This document shows, in pieces, positions 12,839 to 24,308 of a stretch of 64,000 bases of DNA. The notes under the pieces were generated by a model that worked only from the letters and a program-made list of their open reading frames with translations, was not told where the DNA came from and searched no databases. The stretch's first letter is position 1; each line of letters opens with the position of its first letter. A program made the translations under genes and the position numbers. Source of the DNA: Apodospora peruviana (Eukaryota > Ascomycota > Sordariomycetes > Sordariales > Lasiosphaeriaceae); the NCBI GenBank assembly GCA_033439685.1, contig JAUEDM010000004.1, positions 2,604,001 to 2,668,000 on the forward strand, in the 5' to 3' direction.

Positions 12839-14579
12839 ATGGCCAGTGAGTACCTCGAAAAAGGAACTGTTGGCGGAGGCGAGCCAGAAAGTAGCGACGA
12901 GAACACCATCGCCGTTCAAGGGAACAACGGGGCGGATGAGACCAAGAATCCAGAGCAGACATGGTCGTGGGATGACGACGAAGCCAACCCGCTGAACTGG
13001 CCGGCCGGGAAGAAGGCATGGCAGGTTGGCATGGCGGCTGCCAACTCGTTTGTTGCGTGAGTGAAATGTTCACCTCTCCCTACCTGTCTAGTAGAACACA
13101 CTGACCACTCCTCGACAACAGCTCGTTGGGAACATCCATCGTCACCGCCGCGCACAGCCAGCTGATGGACGAATTTGACGTCACAAGCACCCAGGCCATC
13201 CTCCCTCTGTCGCTCTACGTCTTCGCCCTCGCCCTGGGCCCCGTCGTCGGCGGACCCTTATCCGAAACCGTCGGCCGGTACCCCGTCTTCCTCCTCTTCA
13301 GCCCCATCGCAGGCCTCTTCACGCTCGGCGCGGCGCTCACAAACTCCTTCGTCGCGCTCTGCATCCTCCGCTTTTTGGCTGGCTTCTTCTTCGCCCCGTG
13401 CCTGGCCATCTCGGCGGGTGTGCTCAACGAGACGTACAAGAAGGAGCAGCGCGGCTTACCGTCGACCCTGTTCATCCTGACTCCGTTCCTGGGACCAGGG
13501 CTGGCGCCGGCCATCGGCGGGTTCGTCAACAACAGAAAGGGGTGGCGGTGGTCGCAGTACACGATGCTCTTCTTCACCGCCGCCGCGGTGCTGATCACGG
13601 TCGTGTGGGGACGTGAGACGTTCCATCCTGTACTCAAGGCGAGGCGCGCCAAAGAGTTGGGGCATCCCATGCCGGAGAGGCCGTCGCTACGTGCGAGCAT
13701 GCGCAAGTTCATGACGATCGCGCTGATTCGCCCGGTCCTTATGCTGTTCACGGAGCCGATCGTCAGTCTGATGTGCTTGTATGTGGCATGCGAGTTCGCG
13801 ACACTGTTCAGCTTCTTTGCGGCCGTCCCGTACGTATTTCAGGGGGTGTATCATTTTGGGGTGGAGAATACCGGGCTGGTGTTTATGTATGTCACCTCTA
13901 CCTTGGACATTCGGTTTGGATGGATGCCTTGATATACTGACCAAGCACAGATCCGTCGTCATCGGCTGCATATTAGGCGTGTTCACCATCATCCTGTGCG
14001 AGGTGCTGCTCTACCGTAAGCAGATCGCCCTCCACCCTGACAACGCGATACCCCCGGAATACCGTCTCTACCCGGCCATGATCGGGAGCGTGGGGCCACC
14101 GATTGCGCTGTTCTGGTTTGCCTGGACGGCGAGGGCGGATATATCGTGGGCCAGTCCTGCGGTCGCCATGATTATTTTGTAAGCCATATTTCCTTGTTGA
14201 CACAATGGCTGTTCGCTGACAAGTATGTCAATTCCTAATAGTGCATGGGGCAACATCTGCATCTTCATCAGCACGATGCAGTACATTGTCGACACGTACC
14301 ACGGATCCGTAGTGGCCAGCGCGTCGAGCGCCAACAGTCTCGCGAGATACGGCTTCGCCGGGGCTTTCCCACTGTTTACAATCCAGAGTAAGCCGCTCCA
14401 CAACAGGCAGCGTGGCCCTTTGCTGACCTAGCTTTGCAGTGTACTCCAACCTGGGAATCGGCTGGGCAACCAGCCTCTTTGCTTTCATTGCGCTCGCCCT
14501 CATGCCGGTGCCGTGGGTGTTCTTCAAGTTTGGCAAGCAGATTCGCTCCAGGAGTCAGTATGAGACGGCCACGGCTTGA
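12839..14579 (+). CDS. MFS transporter, DHA1 (drug:H+ antiporter) family
   Basis: This is a predicted plasma-membrane proton antiporter for drugs, polyamines or metabolites. Exons 12839-13056, 13122-13886, 13951-14178, 14242-14387 and 14440-14579 join in phase through GT-AG introns to 498 residues, a normal length. The acidic cytoplasmic N-terminus ends in the family signature NPLNWP before TM1. The loop between TM2 and TM3 carries motif A (GGPLSETVGRYP). TM5 has the GPGLAPAIGGF motif C typical of antiporters, and the Arg-rich central loop separates two six-helix halves. The chosen start is the only nearby in-frame ATG; the frame stays open a short way upstream without another ATG. There is no biosynthetic cluster beside it, so the substrate is unknown. 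No lesions are seen. Confidence 0.9.
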
Positions 14580-16646
14580 TGCACTCGGTCTTGGTTTCGT
14601 CGTCAAGAATAAAAAGAATTCGATATCTTGCGCTTCAGTTGTCCAAGACCGGATTAGAAACTGTTCGAATATTCGAGACCAAAGGAGTGGTTTGAGGACC
14701 GGGGAAAATATGCCGGTGAGAAGGGATTGGGAAGAGCCATTGAACGTTTGTACATACAAAGATACGTTAATTATCTAATATAGAAATAGAGGAGAGTGAG
14801 AAGTCCAAGCACAAGCATCTTTAGTTGATAATGAGGGTGGCAGTGGAATAAATCCAAAGTGATCAACATCCCAAAAGCGATGAACGTAACAGCTTCGATA
14901 AAAGTGACAGATTGTCAGTGATTCGAACCACGTTTGCGATCATCGGACAATATCGGTTGACAACTCAGGGCCTGGTATCCGTTAAGCTGATCTCAGCACA
15001 AGCATCCGGATAAGGGTCCGAATAAGCCAGCTTGCTTCGGGGCAAAGGGTCCAACTCAGCAGATTCGGTTGACGACTAATCCTAAATTCCAGAATCTGTG
15101 TTTTAATCAAGGTAGACTGTAGGTCCATTCTCGCCGAATAATCCATTGGATCTGGCTACTAGGCGGTGATGCCGTAGATGTAACCTATCGGGGGTGCTCA
15201 GGGATAATGGCCCCACTTTCCACACCGGTCCCCGCGCTGCCGCGCCGGTCGTTCCGGCCCCACATCCCCGAAAGTCGCCGCTCGGGCATACCGCCGCGGT
15301 TTTCGAAGCTACAATCACATGTCGGCGTTTTGTGTGGACCAGGAGCTCATGGACTGGACGGGAGAAGGGTCTGTTGGGGGGGGGGGGGGGGGGGAGCTTT
15401 TATTGTGTTTTCGATGTTGAAGGTGGATGGCAGGTGGTTAATTAGTGGGGCGCAGGACGGCTGAATAGGTAAGGTAGGTAAATGTACTAGTAGTGATGTG
15501 AGGGTATTGTGGCTGGAGAGAGTTTATGGATGGGAGATGGAAAGGTTGTCAAAAGGGGATATGATGAACCTCATGCTATGAAGGCGAGAAGTACGTCTAT
15601 GATGATGCAATGGTCAAGTGATTAACAAACAAGATTGTCATGTTTGGTTCAGCAAAGGTAAATTCTAGTTTGTGAAGGTGCTCGGAAGGGTTCGCCATTA
15701 CCTGAGTTCTCCTGTTAGGTTACTGTGGTAGACAGGCCATTCATAAATTACAGTCACCGCCGCCTCCATCACACCAAGTCCATGGCCCATTGATGAGGAA
15801 CTAGTATTCGCTTCCGGTTTTTCATGCATATGACCAGGGAGCTATCTTCCGAGCAAGCAAACTGGATTTTCTAGTCGGCTGGTGCAGATCAGCCCATTTG
15901 AGGTTGTCGTACTTCCACAGATTCGGGGATAACAGTCCAGTGAAATATTATCATGCCTGTTTCTGGCCTCGTGAGTGATAGAAAAAACCACTTGTGCAAC
16001 CGCCAGGACTATGGCGTACTTTGTGGCGCAAATCGTGCCAGAGCCTCAACCATTGTATTGACACGCCTGCTTAGTGAGCAGCTTGTTAGCTCGAGGGTCA
16101 ATGTTTTCCCCAAGAGTAAACGTCGTGATTGGCCAGGGGTTTGACAGCTTATATCACATTGCATGAGGCTAAGGTCTTGCGAGGACGTGTGCTACGGGCC
16201 CGAGCCAACCCAAGAGCCTAGATTTTGACCCAAGACAATTTTCTGCCATGTCGTATGTTCCGTCCTGGTAACAAATCATGTTGTGTGAATCGAGGAGGGC
16301 GTGCACTGCGGTGGGTGCTCCCAGCAAGGTGGTTGGCGCTCGCTTTCCGCATGGAGTTGTTGCGCCATCGCCAGGCCCAAAGACGTTTCTCCCCGTCGGC
16401 GCGTCTGGACCACCTAGACCAAAAGACAAAGATGATTTTCAGCCAGCGGATTGCGTGCTGTCTGTTGCAGCTATTATTGACTGGATGAACTCCTCGTGCA
16501 GCTGAGGGCAGAGATAAGGCTTTGCAGGGGTCACATTGATGTGGCATTGGGATGTGTCAATGTATAAGACGACGATGCATCGGCATGAAGGATGAAGGCT
16601 GTGAGAAGCAAGTTCTTGCACCATTAATTTTCATCCAAAAGCGAAA
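14580..16646. other. 2-kb intergenic region with a 19-G run
   Basis: No reading frame resembles a known protein. The notable element is a run of 19 consecutive G residues. The rest is ordinary mixed-composition spacer between two MFS genes in the same orientation. Confidence 0.5.
15376..15394. repeat. G19 homopolymer tract
   Basis: Nineteen uninterrupted G residues occur on the plus strand. Such a tract can form a G-quadruplex and is length-unstable. It lies in intergenic DNA, not in a coding frame. Confidence 0.9.
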
Positions 16647-18750
16647 ATGGGTTGGAAAGACACGGCTCTTGGCCGATTGGCTATTGCCAAGAAGCATCAT
16701 CGAACACCGGAGGAACGGGCACTGGTGAGACGACTGGATCTGTTCCTAATGACATTTGGGTTTGCTTCTCAGGGTAGGTCGAGATTTTTCAACGTCTATC
16801 ATGTAAATCTAGTCCTTGCTAACTTCAGTGTCTCAGTCATCAAATACCTTGATCAAACCAACATCAACAATGCCTACATCAGCGGAATGAAGGAAGATTT
16901 GGACCTCCGGGGGAATGAGCTGAACTTGTAAGTCTGCCACCACCGCTTTCATGCGTCTCGTCTGATATTCGACCTAGCTTCACGACCTTCTTCAACGCCG
17001 GCTACATCATCATGCTCATTCCGTCCCAGATCATCATGACCTATGTCCGCCCAAGTATCTGGCTGCCCGGCATGGAAGTGGCTTGGGGTATCTTGACAGG
17101 AGCGCTCGCAGCCACCCACAACACTAACCAGGTATATACCCTGCGCTTCTTCGTGGGACTGCTGGAGGCCGGTACCTGGCCTGGCATGATGACTTTGTTC
17201 AGTGAGTTCCGACTTCTGTTTGTTGGTGAACTCTTGACTTAGCATTTCCAACGCAGTGTACTGGTATACACCCGGCGAGCTTGCCAAGAGGATGGCCTTC
17301 TACCATTCTGCCCGAGAATGCGGTGGCATGATGTCTGGGGCTCTGCAGGTTGCCATTTTGCACACCCTTGACGGCGCCAGGGGCATTGCTGGCTGGAGGT
17401 TGGCCGCCCTTTTTTCTTTACGCATGGTCATATTGTGCTAACATTGCTCGTCAGATGGCTATTCATCATCAACGCCATCATGACGGTCGTTCTAGGTGCA
17501 CTCGGCTTCTTCATGCTTCCCGACTCACCCCACAGCCCCAATCCCCTGGCAAAGTGGTTATCCAAGGAGCAGGCACAGCTGGCCGACGAACGACTGACAC
17601 GCCACGGCAGAGTTAGGCCAGGCAAGATCACCTGGAAATCAGCAAGGTGCGTTTTCATGCTTACCTACTGAGTTAGAGTGTGTAACTAACCACTTCTTAT
17701 CAGACGCGTTCTATCCAACTGGGTTGTCTGGTTCTTCCCTCTCATCTTCTGGAGCCACGGACTCGGCACTGGCGGCGTCGCTTACTTTGGCGTCTTTATC
17801 AAGTCGCTCAAGGATGCCAACGGCAAGCCCCTCTGGAGCACCACGGCAGCGAACGCCATCCCCATCGGTGGAAGTGCTGTTACTGTGTTGACGCGTAAGT
17901 TCCTGAACTACCAATTCCTGGAATCACGCAGGAGCATGCTAACGGCCAATGGCAGTGTGGATCTGGGGAACCATCTCCGATATATTCCAGGTCAGATGGC
18001 AACTGCTTGTTGTGGAGTGTAAGTCTCAATCTTGTGTCGGCATCGTGTATCATCGCATTGACAAATTCCTCCTTTCCAGCTATCATCGGCATCATCCCAG
18101 GGATCATCATGATCGTGTGGACAGCTCATCCGACCACCACCCCGATTGGTGCTGCATACGCCAGCTATTTTGTGTTGTTCGCCTCCAACTCCACGGCTAT
18201 CCTGGTTCTTTCTTGGGCTGCAGATTTGTGAGGAACCACGAAACTCCTTCTGCGATCTTGAGTTCATGTGCATATACTGACGAACTGTTTTCACGTAGGT
18301 TTCCTGGGGACCCGGATGCTCGATCCTTCATTGTCAGTCTCTGCGTAACTGGCATCTACACGATCACCACCGGGTCGACGGTTGGCATGTGGCCGGCGTC
18401 GCAGGCGCCGTTCTGTAAGTCTCACCGAGACATGTATCTTGGGCATGAGAAGTACTGTAGTGGCTAACTTCAACTTAGACAAGTATGGATGGCCAACGTC
18501 TTTGTCATTCTTCATATTTGGCGGTATTCTGACCGTCGTCTTGCGTACCCTGGACAAGCACTATCTTCGGTACGTTTTGCTCACAGTATGCGATGCACAG
18601 TCTCTCATGATGCTAACCTATCTGTTCTTGACCAGTGCCAAGAGGCAGGCTGCTGCTTCCGCCGCTGCCGAAGTGCACGAATCCCACTCGGACGATGGGT
18701 TGGCGACGCCCTCGATCGAGAAGACTGTGTTGGATAAGTCGTCTGCTTGA
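16647..18750 (+). CDS. Dal5-like MFS permease (anion:cation symporter family)
   Basis: The family imports small organic anions or vitamins (allantoate, pantothenate, nicotinate) with protons across the plasma membrane. Eleven exons join in phase: 16647-16773, 16837-16927, 16978-17201, 17257-17398, 17455-17646, 17704-17894, 17956-18018, 18080-18227, 18299-18414, 18479-18569 and 18636-18750, giving 499 residues. The family signature VIKYLDQTNINNAYISGMK spans the first junction. It is followed by FTTFFNAGYI, the Arg-bearing TM4 (LRFFVGLLEAGTWPG), FMYWYTPGELAKRMAFYHSA and the DSP motif in the central loop. The C-terminus ends in an Ala- and Ser-rich tail. The intron density is unusually high compared with its neighbours but typical for this family. 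The substrate cannot be inferred. Confidence 0.9.
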
Positions 18751-19233
18751 GCCTTGGCCCGTGTAACGACGCTGGTGAAACCATAGTTTATGTCTACGTG
18801 GCTCGATATGAAGATGAATAACTCGACCTAGAATATGGGCAATGTCTCACGCAAGGACTGTAACAAAAATGCGGGTAAGATTTCAGGCAAAGAGGAAATT
18901 CCAAATCTATCATTATGCGTATTCAAACTCCAGCAAGACGCCAGTTATTCCTTTCATATCTACTTCTGCCTCAGGCGGTCTATCTAATCTGCCCATTCTG
19001 CAGCTCCATCACCCCCAAACTGACCGGCACCTTGGGAGTCTCAAAACCACCACCATCCATCATCAACCTGCGCATCCACCTCGGGGGTAGGTGGTCCGTT
19101 GATGACACCTTGCATGACCACAACTCTGAGGCTTTATAGCAGACACAAGGAATTATCTTGCCCAGACCAAGGCCTGGCAAAGTAACTGCACTAAAGTTTT
19201 GACTTTCGGCAGAGATGTAGAAACACCCTGTAT
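18751..19233. other. intergenic (convergent genes)
   Basis: This spacer lies between the stop of the Dal5-like permease and the 3' end of the decayed HET-ankyrin gene on the other strand. Nothing recognisable is present beyond 3' untranslated sequence. Confidence 0.5.
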
Positions 19234-22133
19234 TCAGCTGGGTTTAGAAGGCCTCCAGCCTTCCAATATCCGCACAACGTCGTCGTGAACCCCCAGGGCT
19301 GCATAAGATAGTGGTGTGTTGCCTTGGCGGTCCTTCGTGTTAACCGCAGCGCCTTTATCGAGTAGTAGCCGTACAACGGTCCTCCTGGCCTTTCCAGGCG
19401 GCCCATGACAAAGGCGTCCCTTCATCAGTATTTTGGGTTTCGATGGCGGCGCCTCTCTCAAGTAAGAGCCGTACAATGGCCTCGTGACCTGTCTGGGCAG
19501 CATACGATAAGGGTGTCCTTCGAAACTTACTCTTGCTATCGACCAAAGCACCTTCCTTAAGCAGCAGCTGTACAATAGCTTCGTGACCCGCTCCGGTGGC
19601 TACCGACAACGGGTGCGCCTATACGTATTCTGGTTCTCGATCAAAGCACCTCTATCAAGCAGCAGCCGTACAGTGGTCTCGTGACCCTCTTCGGCGGCTA
19701 TGATCAAAGCCGTTGTCTCCACTGCATCGTCCTTGTTGATGTCGGCTCCACGATCAAGCAGCAGCCGTACAATAGACTCGTGGTGCGATGAGACGGCAAG
19801 TAACAAAGGCGTTTGCCCCGAGTCACCCTCCGTATTGATATTAGCCCCGGAATTAAGCAGCAGCCGCATAATTCCCTCGTGCCCAGCCCAGTCGGCCCAT
19901 GACAGAGCTGGAAGATGGTTCGAATCCTCGGGCCACCTCCAATACAAGGCTTGATTCAGACAAATTTCATCATCGGTGGCAGCTCCCCAGTCAAGCAGCA
20001 GTTGCACAACTGCCTCGTGTCCTTGCAAGGCAGCACATGACAGTAATCGGCTGCCAAGATATCGCACACCTCCATCCTCCTCCCTAATGGTGCGGTGCGC
20101 GACATCAAAATTATCAACCAGCAGCTCCATCACGGCTGCATAGCCTATCCGAGCGCAATACTCCAGCCACGTGTCTAAGGCTTCGAGTTTAAACCTTGTT
20201 CTGCCCAAGGCTTTCACCGTCGCGACACCTTGAGCGAACAACAACCACACGGCACTTCCATGACCCGGCTCCGTATCTGACCACAGCAGTACGCGGCCAT
20301 GACTGTCTCTGGCCAAGAGGGTGGCGTGCATCTCACGGTCAACCAGTAGCTGGACAAAGGCCCCAGAGCCCGTTTTGGCAGATCGCCATGGGATGGCTAA
20401 GGCAGAATCGTCCCTCGTCAGGATGGCAGCGTCCTCGCTAAGAAGTAAACGCACGATAATATTTGCACCTCGTGTTCGAAACAGCCGGAAAAGTGGGTAG
20501 CACTGTGCTATCCAGACCCTCGTCTCCGACCGTGGGATCGTTGTCAAGGGCTTTTCCATAAACGTCAACAGCTTGCTGGAAATTCTTCCCGGCTTCGACG
20601 TATTTACCCATGCCGTCCAACGAAAGTCCGAAATGCCATAGACTTGAAGCAATATCAAACGATTCTGCTCTTGATTGTTCGCCATATCCGTCTTGGAGGC
20701 TGTTGATGAAGCAACGGTAGTCCTCTCCGTTGATTCGGGATTGAGCTGTATTCCAGTCCCATACAAGCAGGAACCCGCTGGTAAGGGGTAAAGATGGTGG
20801 TAACAGATCTGACCACTTCATCCGAGGCCCTGAATCGACCATGAGAGGGAGTGCCATTCTTATGGCTGACCAGTAACCGTTGCATGCTCTGACAACGGAG
20901 GGGGCTGAGGCTCCTTCCAGAAGACAAACAACATCTCCTCTCTGGATCTGATGTACCGAAGCAAACAACTTATAAAGAGAAATCGGTTCCGATATCGTCA
21001 TACCCTTCTTCCAATGGATATAGACATCATGTATATTGGCTTACGTCATACGTCTGGCGTATTTCGCCGAGGACACAGCCTTTGCTGCGAATGATTGCCA
21101 AATTGCGCTGGGCCCAAATCTCCACCGATATGGCCTGGGCAGGGACGGAGCAATGCATAGACTTTATCATGGGGTTCTGTGGCCTTGCGGGTGTGGTACA
21201 TAACTATCAACTCAACCAGAGGACGTATACCAAGAGAGAAGCTGTCTGACTGACTCGTGGCGGCTGCGCGTGATCTGCTTCGAAAGATTGCGCCTCGGAC
21301 AAGGTAGGTAATTGGAGGGATGAGTGCTTGCAGGCCAGGGTGCGCGCTATATGATACATTTAAGGTATCGAGACCCAAGCAGAACACGTAACCGTCGATT
21401 TCTGACAAACCACACTTGATCACAACATTTCGAGCCGTGGCAACCTCTTGAAGAATCTGCGTGGGTGAGTTGGTAAGCTTATCCCTAACACACTTTGACC
21501 CTCTGCCGATGCACGTACCCAGACGCGTTGGAACCATGGCCGTTCAAGTAGGGTAAAAATTGCTTGCTGGCTTGATTCGCTGATAGGCGAATGCTGACGC
21601 CCTTCCTGAGCATTCTCCGCGGCCTCGTCTAACACTTGGAGTGCTTCGTCGCTTTCGTCCGCCGCCTTTCCAAGCCAGACGATGACACAAGCAGCAATGA
21701 CATATATTCTGGCCATGGCCTGAACCTGATGGCCCTTTTCCTCGTTGTCCTCCTGATTGATGCATATTGCATCTACCCATAAGACGCGTTCGAGAAGGCA
21801 ATCTCGAAGATGCACGAGCGCTGCGTGCAGGTTCGCGGTAACAAGCAAGCTGTGGCCTCTTCCGGTTGAACCAGAAGACTCGGACTGAATGTAAATCGGG
21901 TTTTGGTTGTCCTTGGAGCCCCATGTATATGACAGTGCCTCGTAGAGATGTGTGGTCTGGCCTGGTTCCTTGAGGACGATTTGACACTGGATGGGCGCCT
22001 GTTTGTCCTGGTGCGGCATTAGCCGAAGCAAGCGAGTGCTGCCGCGTTTTGTAAAAGGAGCGTAGCGGTAGGTATCATGACATGTGACGTGCTGAGACAT
22101 TGAGGGCGACGTGGAATTGTGGGCAATCGGCAT
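19234..22133 (-). pseudogene. decayed HET-domain / ankyrin-repeat gene
   Basis: HET proteins trigger cell death in vegetative incompatibility; ankyrin-tailed forms are common in Sordariomycetes. The intact-looking start at 22133 gives the HET core: YEALSYTWGS, LWVDAICINQEDNEEKGHQV and the IVWLG block. A normal GT-AG intron (21518-21457) joins RPWFQRVW to ILQEVA. After HDKVYALL (about 21150) the sequence is shorter than relatives and moves to another frame before the IIRSKGCVLGE segment. A further region with GDVVCLLEGAS and FLLVWDW matches the middle of HET-ANK relatives. The ankyrin array (repeats of the GHEAIVRLLLDRGA type) is entered through another frame change near 20490, and is interrupted again near 19618 and 19390. 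At least four frame breaks mean no full-length product. A truncated HET-only product from the first exons remains possible. Confidence 0.75.
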
Positions 22134-22887
22134 TGTGAAGCGCAAACTGTGGAAGCGTGGAGGATGGCCTCCTAGACTGTTGGTTCAGCCGCGGTTTCTC
22201 AGCTCCGGGCCGCCGAGGGAGCACTGGACACAGCACGGGCTCAAGGTTGTGTGAAACGGAAAGCTTTCAGTTGATAATACTGTTGCTTCGAAGCGATCTC
22301 TGCCCTGCGATTGAAGAGCAGGAAGATCCGGGCCCAGGCTGCACCACGATGGAGGCCCAACAGAGCACGTGTCGCATGCATGCCTGCCTATAGCCTCATC
22401 GTCGTCGCTGACTTAAGCATTGTACCGCCAACGCCTGCGGAGGAAGGAGAAGCGACCTCGATATATCCAACTGCTCTAACTCGGAACATATAAAAAGCCC
22501 CAAACAAAAACAATACCAGTTATACAGGATGTTTGCTGATCTTGTTGTGAAGCTAGTGTTGTCGTCGTCCGCGGGCGGTGTGGGGAACCCCGTGATCGGC
22601 AATGCGGACAGCCAGGGGTACCAGGGGGCAGCTGAGGCCCAAAATTTTCTCGCGCCATACCGGGCCCGCATTCGGAAGCCCAGTCAACGGTGGAGCGGTG
22701 GAATGCACCGAGTCGATGTCTCGGCGAAAGCCAAGTCGACGATCCGTCGTCGGCTACGAGTCATATCTTCTTTCCTGTCTTACCTCCCAGTCCTCCCTTG
22801 CCAACGCCGGCGATGCGGATTACATAGACCAGCAAACGCGCTGCCCGTCCATCGAAAGACGGAACAAAGTACGGGCAACAAACCAAC
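22134..22887. other. intergenic, divergent promoter region
   Basis: This region lies between the HET-ankyrin relic (minus) and the Mpv17-like gene (plus). It contains a TATA-like element near 22489. The other open frames here are overlapping shadows without recognisable content. Confidence 0.45.
22489..22496 (+). promoter_or_regulatory. possible TATA box
   Basis: TATAAAAA lies about 390 bp upstream of the Mpv17-like start codon, preceded by mixed sequence and followed by a C-rich stretch. It is a plausible core promoter element if the gene has a long leader; no other evidence supports it. Confidence 0.3.
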
Positions 22888-23778
22888 ATGACGGTCCAAG
22901 CAGCTTGTCGTGCAGCCCTCCGGCGCCACGCCCAGATCTTCCGGCAGCATTGGCAACAGCGCCGGGCGCAATCGTCCAAGAGCGACGGCAAGACCGCCGC
23001 CCGGCCGGAGGATCCGATCGCTACGCCCAGCAATGTTCCGCCGCTTCCCATCTGGCAGCGGCTAGGTCCCCTCACAAGGGCGGCCGAGGCATTTGCGCGC
23101 GCACAGCGCAAGAGGCCGCTCACAACGCAGCTGTGCAGCTCGCTGGTCATGTTCGCCTGTTCTGATCGTATGTGCTTCCAAGACATTCCGTCGTGGGCAA
23201 TGCTAACGGAGAGGTTCAAACAGTGTCGGCGCAAAAGATGGGAGGCAAGGATTATGACCCAACTCGGACAGCGAGGACGGTATTGATCGGTGCGATCTCG
23301 TCGATCCCGGCTTATAAATGGTGCGTACGGGACCGGGGCTGTGTTGGAAGATTAAGCGGGTGCTAATAATGGTCGCAAATGTGGCAGGTTTATCTTCCTC
23401 TCACAGAGCTTCAACTACTCGTCGCGCCTCTTATCGCTCGCCACCAAGATCGTCGTGAATCAGCTGGTCTTCACGCCCGTGTTCAACACATACTTCTTCG
23501 GCATGCAGGCGTTGCTCGCGGGCGAGGACGCGGCGGCGATCTGGGAGCGGCTCAAGAGGACGGTGCCGGTCAGCTTTGTCAATGCATGGAAGCTGTGGCC
23601 GGCTGTCAACGCGTTCATGTTCACCTACGTTCCGATCGAATACCGATCAATCTTTTCGGGCTGCGTCGCAACCGGGTGGCAGACATATTTGAGCTACCTG
23701 AATCGCAGAGCGGAGGAGGATGCCTCGGCCGCGACCGAGAAGCTGGATCCGCCCAGGATAGACGCATTGGTCGCGTAG
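22888..23778 (+). CDS. Mpv17/PMP22 family membrane protein
   Basis: Family members are four-helix proteins of the inner mitochondrial or peroxisomal membrane, thought to form channels. Exons 22888-23167, 23224-23320 and 23388-23778 join through GT-AG introns to 255 residues. The first 60 residues are Arg/Ala-rich (RAALRRHAQIFRQHWQQRR), resembling a mitochondrial targeting sequence. The body has the family pattern: RKRPLTTQLCSS, IPAYKWFIFLSQ, VNQLVFTPVF, and the signature VNAWKLWPAVNAFMFTYVP followed by R.IFSG and the WQTYLS end. Length and motif order are normal. It lies about 530 bp upstream of the DHODH gene, also mitochondrial, on the same strand. This is probably coincidence. Confidence 0.88.
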
Positions 23779-24308
23779 CTGCGCATCGAAGCGAGTCTGG
23801 ATATGTCAGGTGTTTTGCGTTGCATATAGAGTTAGTCGGCGGACAAAATATTCACGCAAGCAGGCGGAAATCCATGGAATTGAGTTGAACTCTTGGAAGG
23901 GCTCGTGGCAAGTGAGTCTTTGTCGTGTGTTCTGCTTGTCACCAACGTTGGAACCTTTGTTTGTCAAGTAAAGTCAGGTTGAGTGCCAGGCAAAAAGCAC
24001 TGTAATTTTAGACCCGACGGAGAGGCTCGTTGCCTGCCGGCGCTTCGAAGTTGAACTCGGGCAGCTCCTGATTACAGTGCAGCGATGTCGCACTTAGCGC
24101 CGGGACCCGGGACTTCAAGGCCCAAAAGCAAGGAAGGGTTAGGGGTCATGGCATCCAACAAGCAGTTTGTCGGCATTTGGTGACATCAACGTTTTTGGCT
24201 CGGCCCTGGAGCTCCAACAAAAACCCGATCAACAAAACCCCCCCTCCCCACGCTCATTCAATCCACGCCATTGAGTGCTGGCTTGGCCCAGTACTGCCTC
24301 TCGTGACA
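23779..24308. other. intergenic, promoter of DHODH
   Basis: This spacer lies between two genes in the same orientation. The frame of the next gene is open upstream to about 24177 but has no ATG with family-like sequence before 24309. Nothing else is recognised. Confidence 0.45.

Noticed and set aside
14921..14950. Isolated B-box-like GATTCGAACCAC
   Set aside because: No A box at a suitable distance and no tRNA folding.
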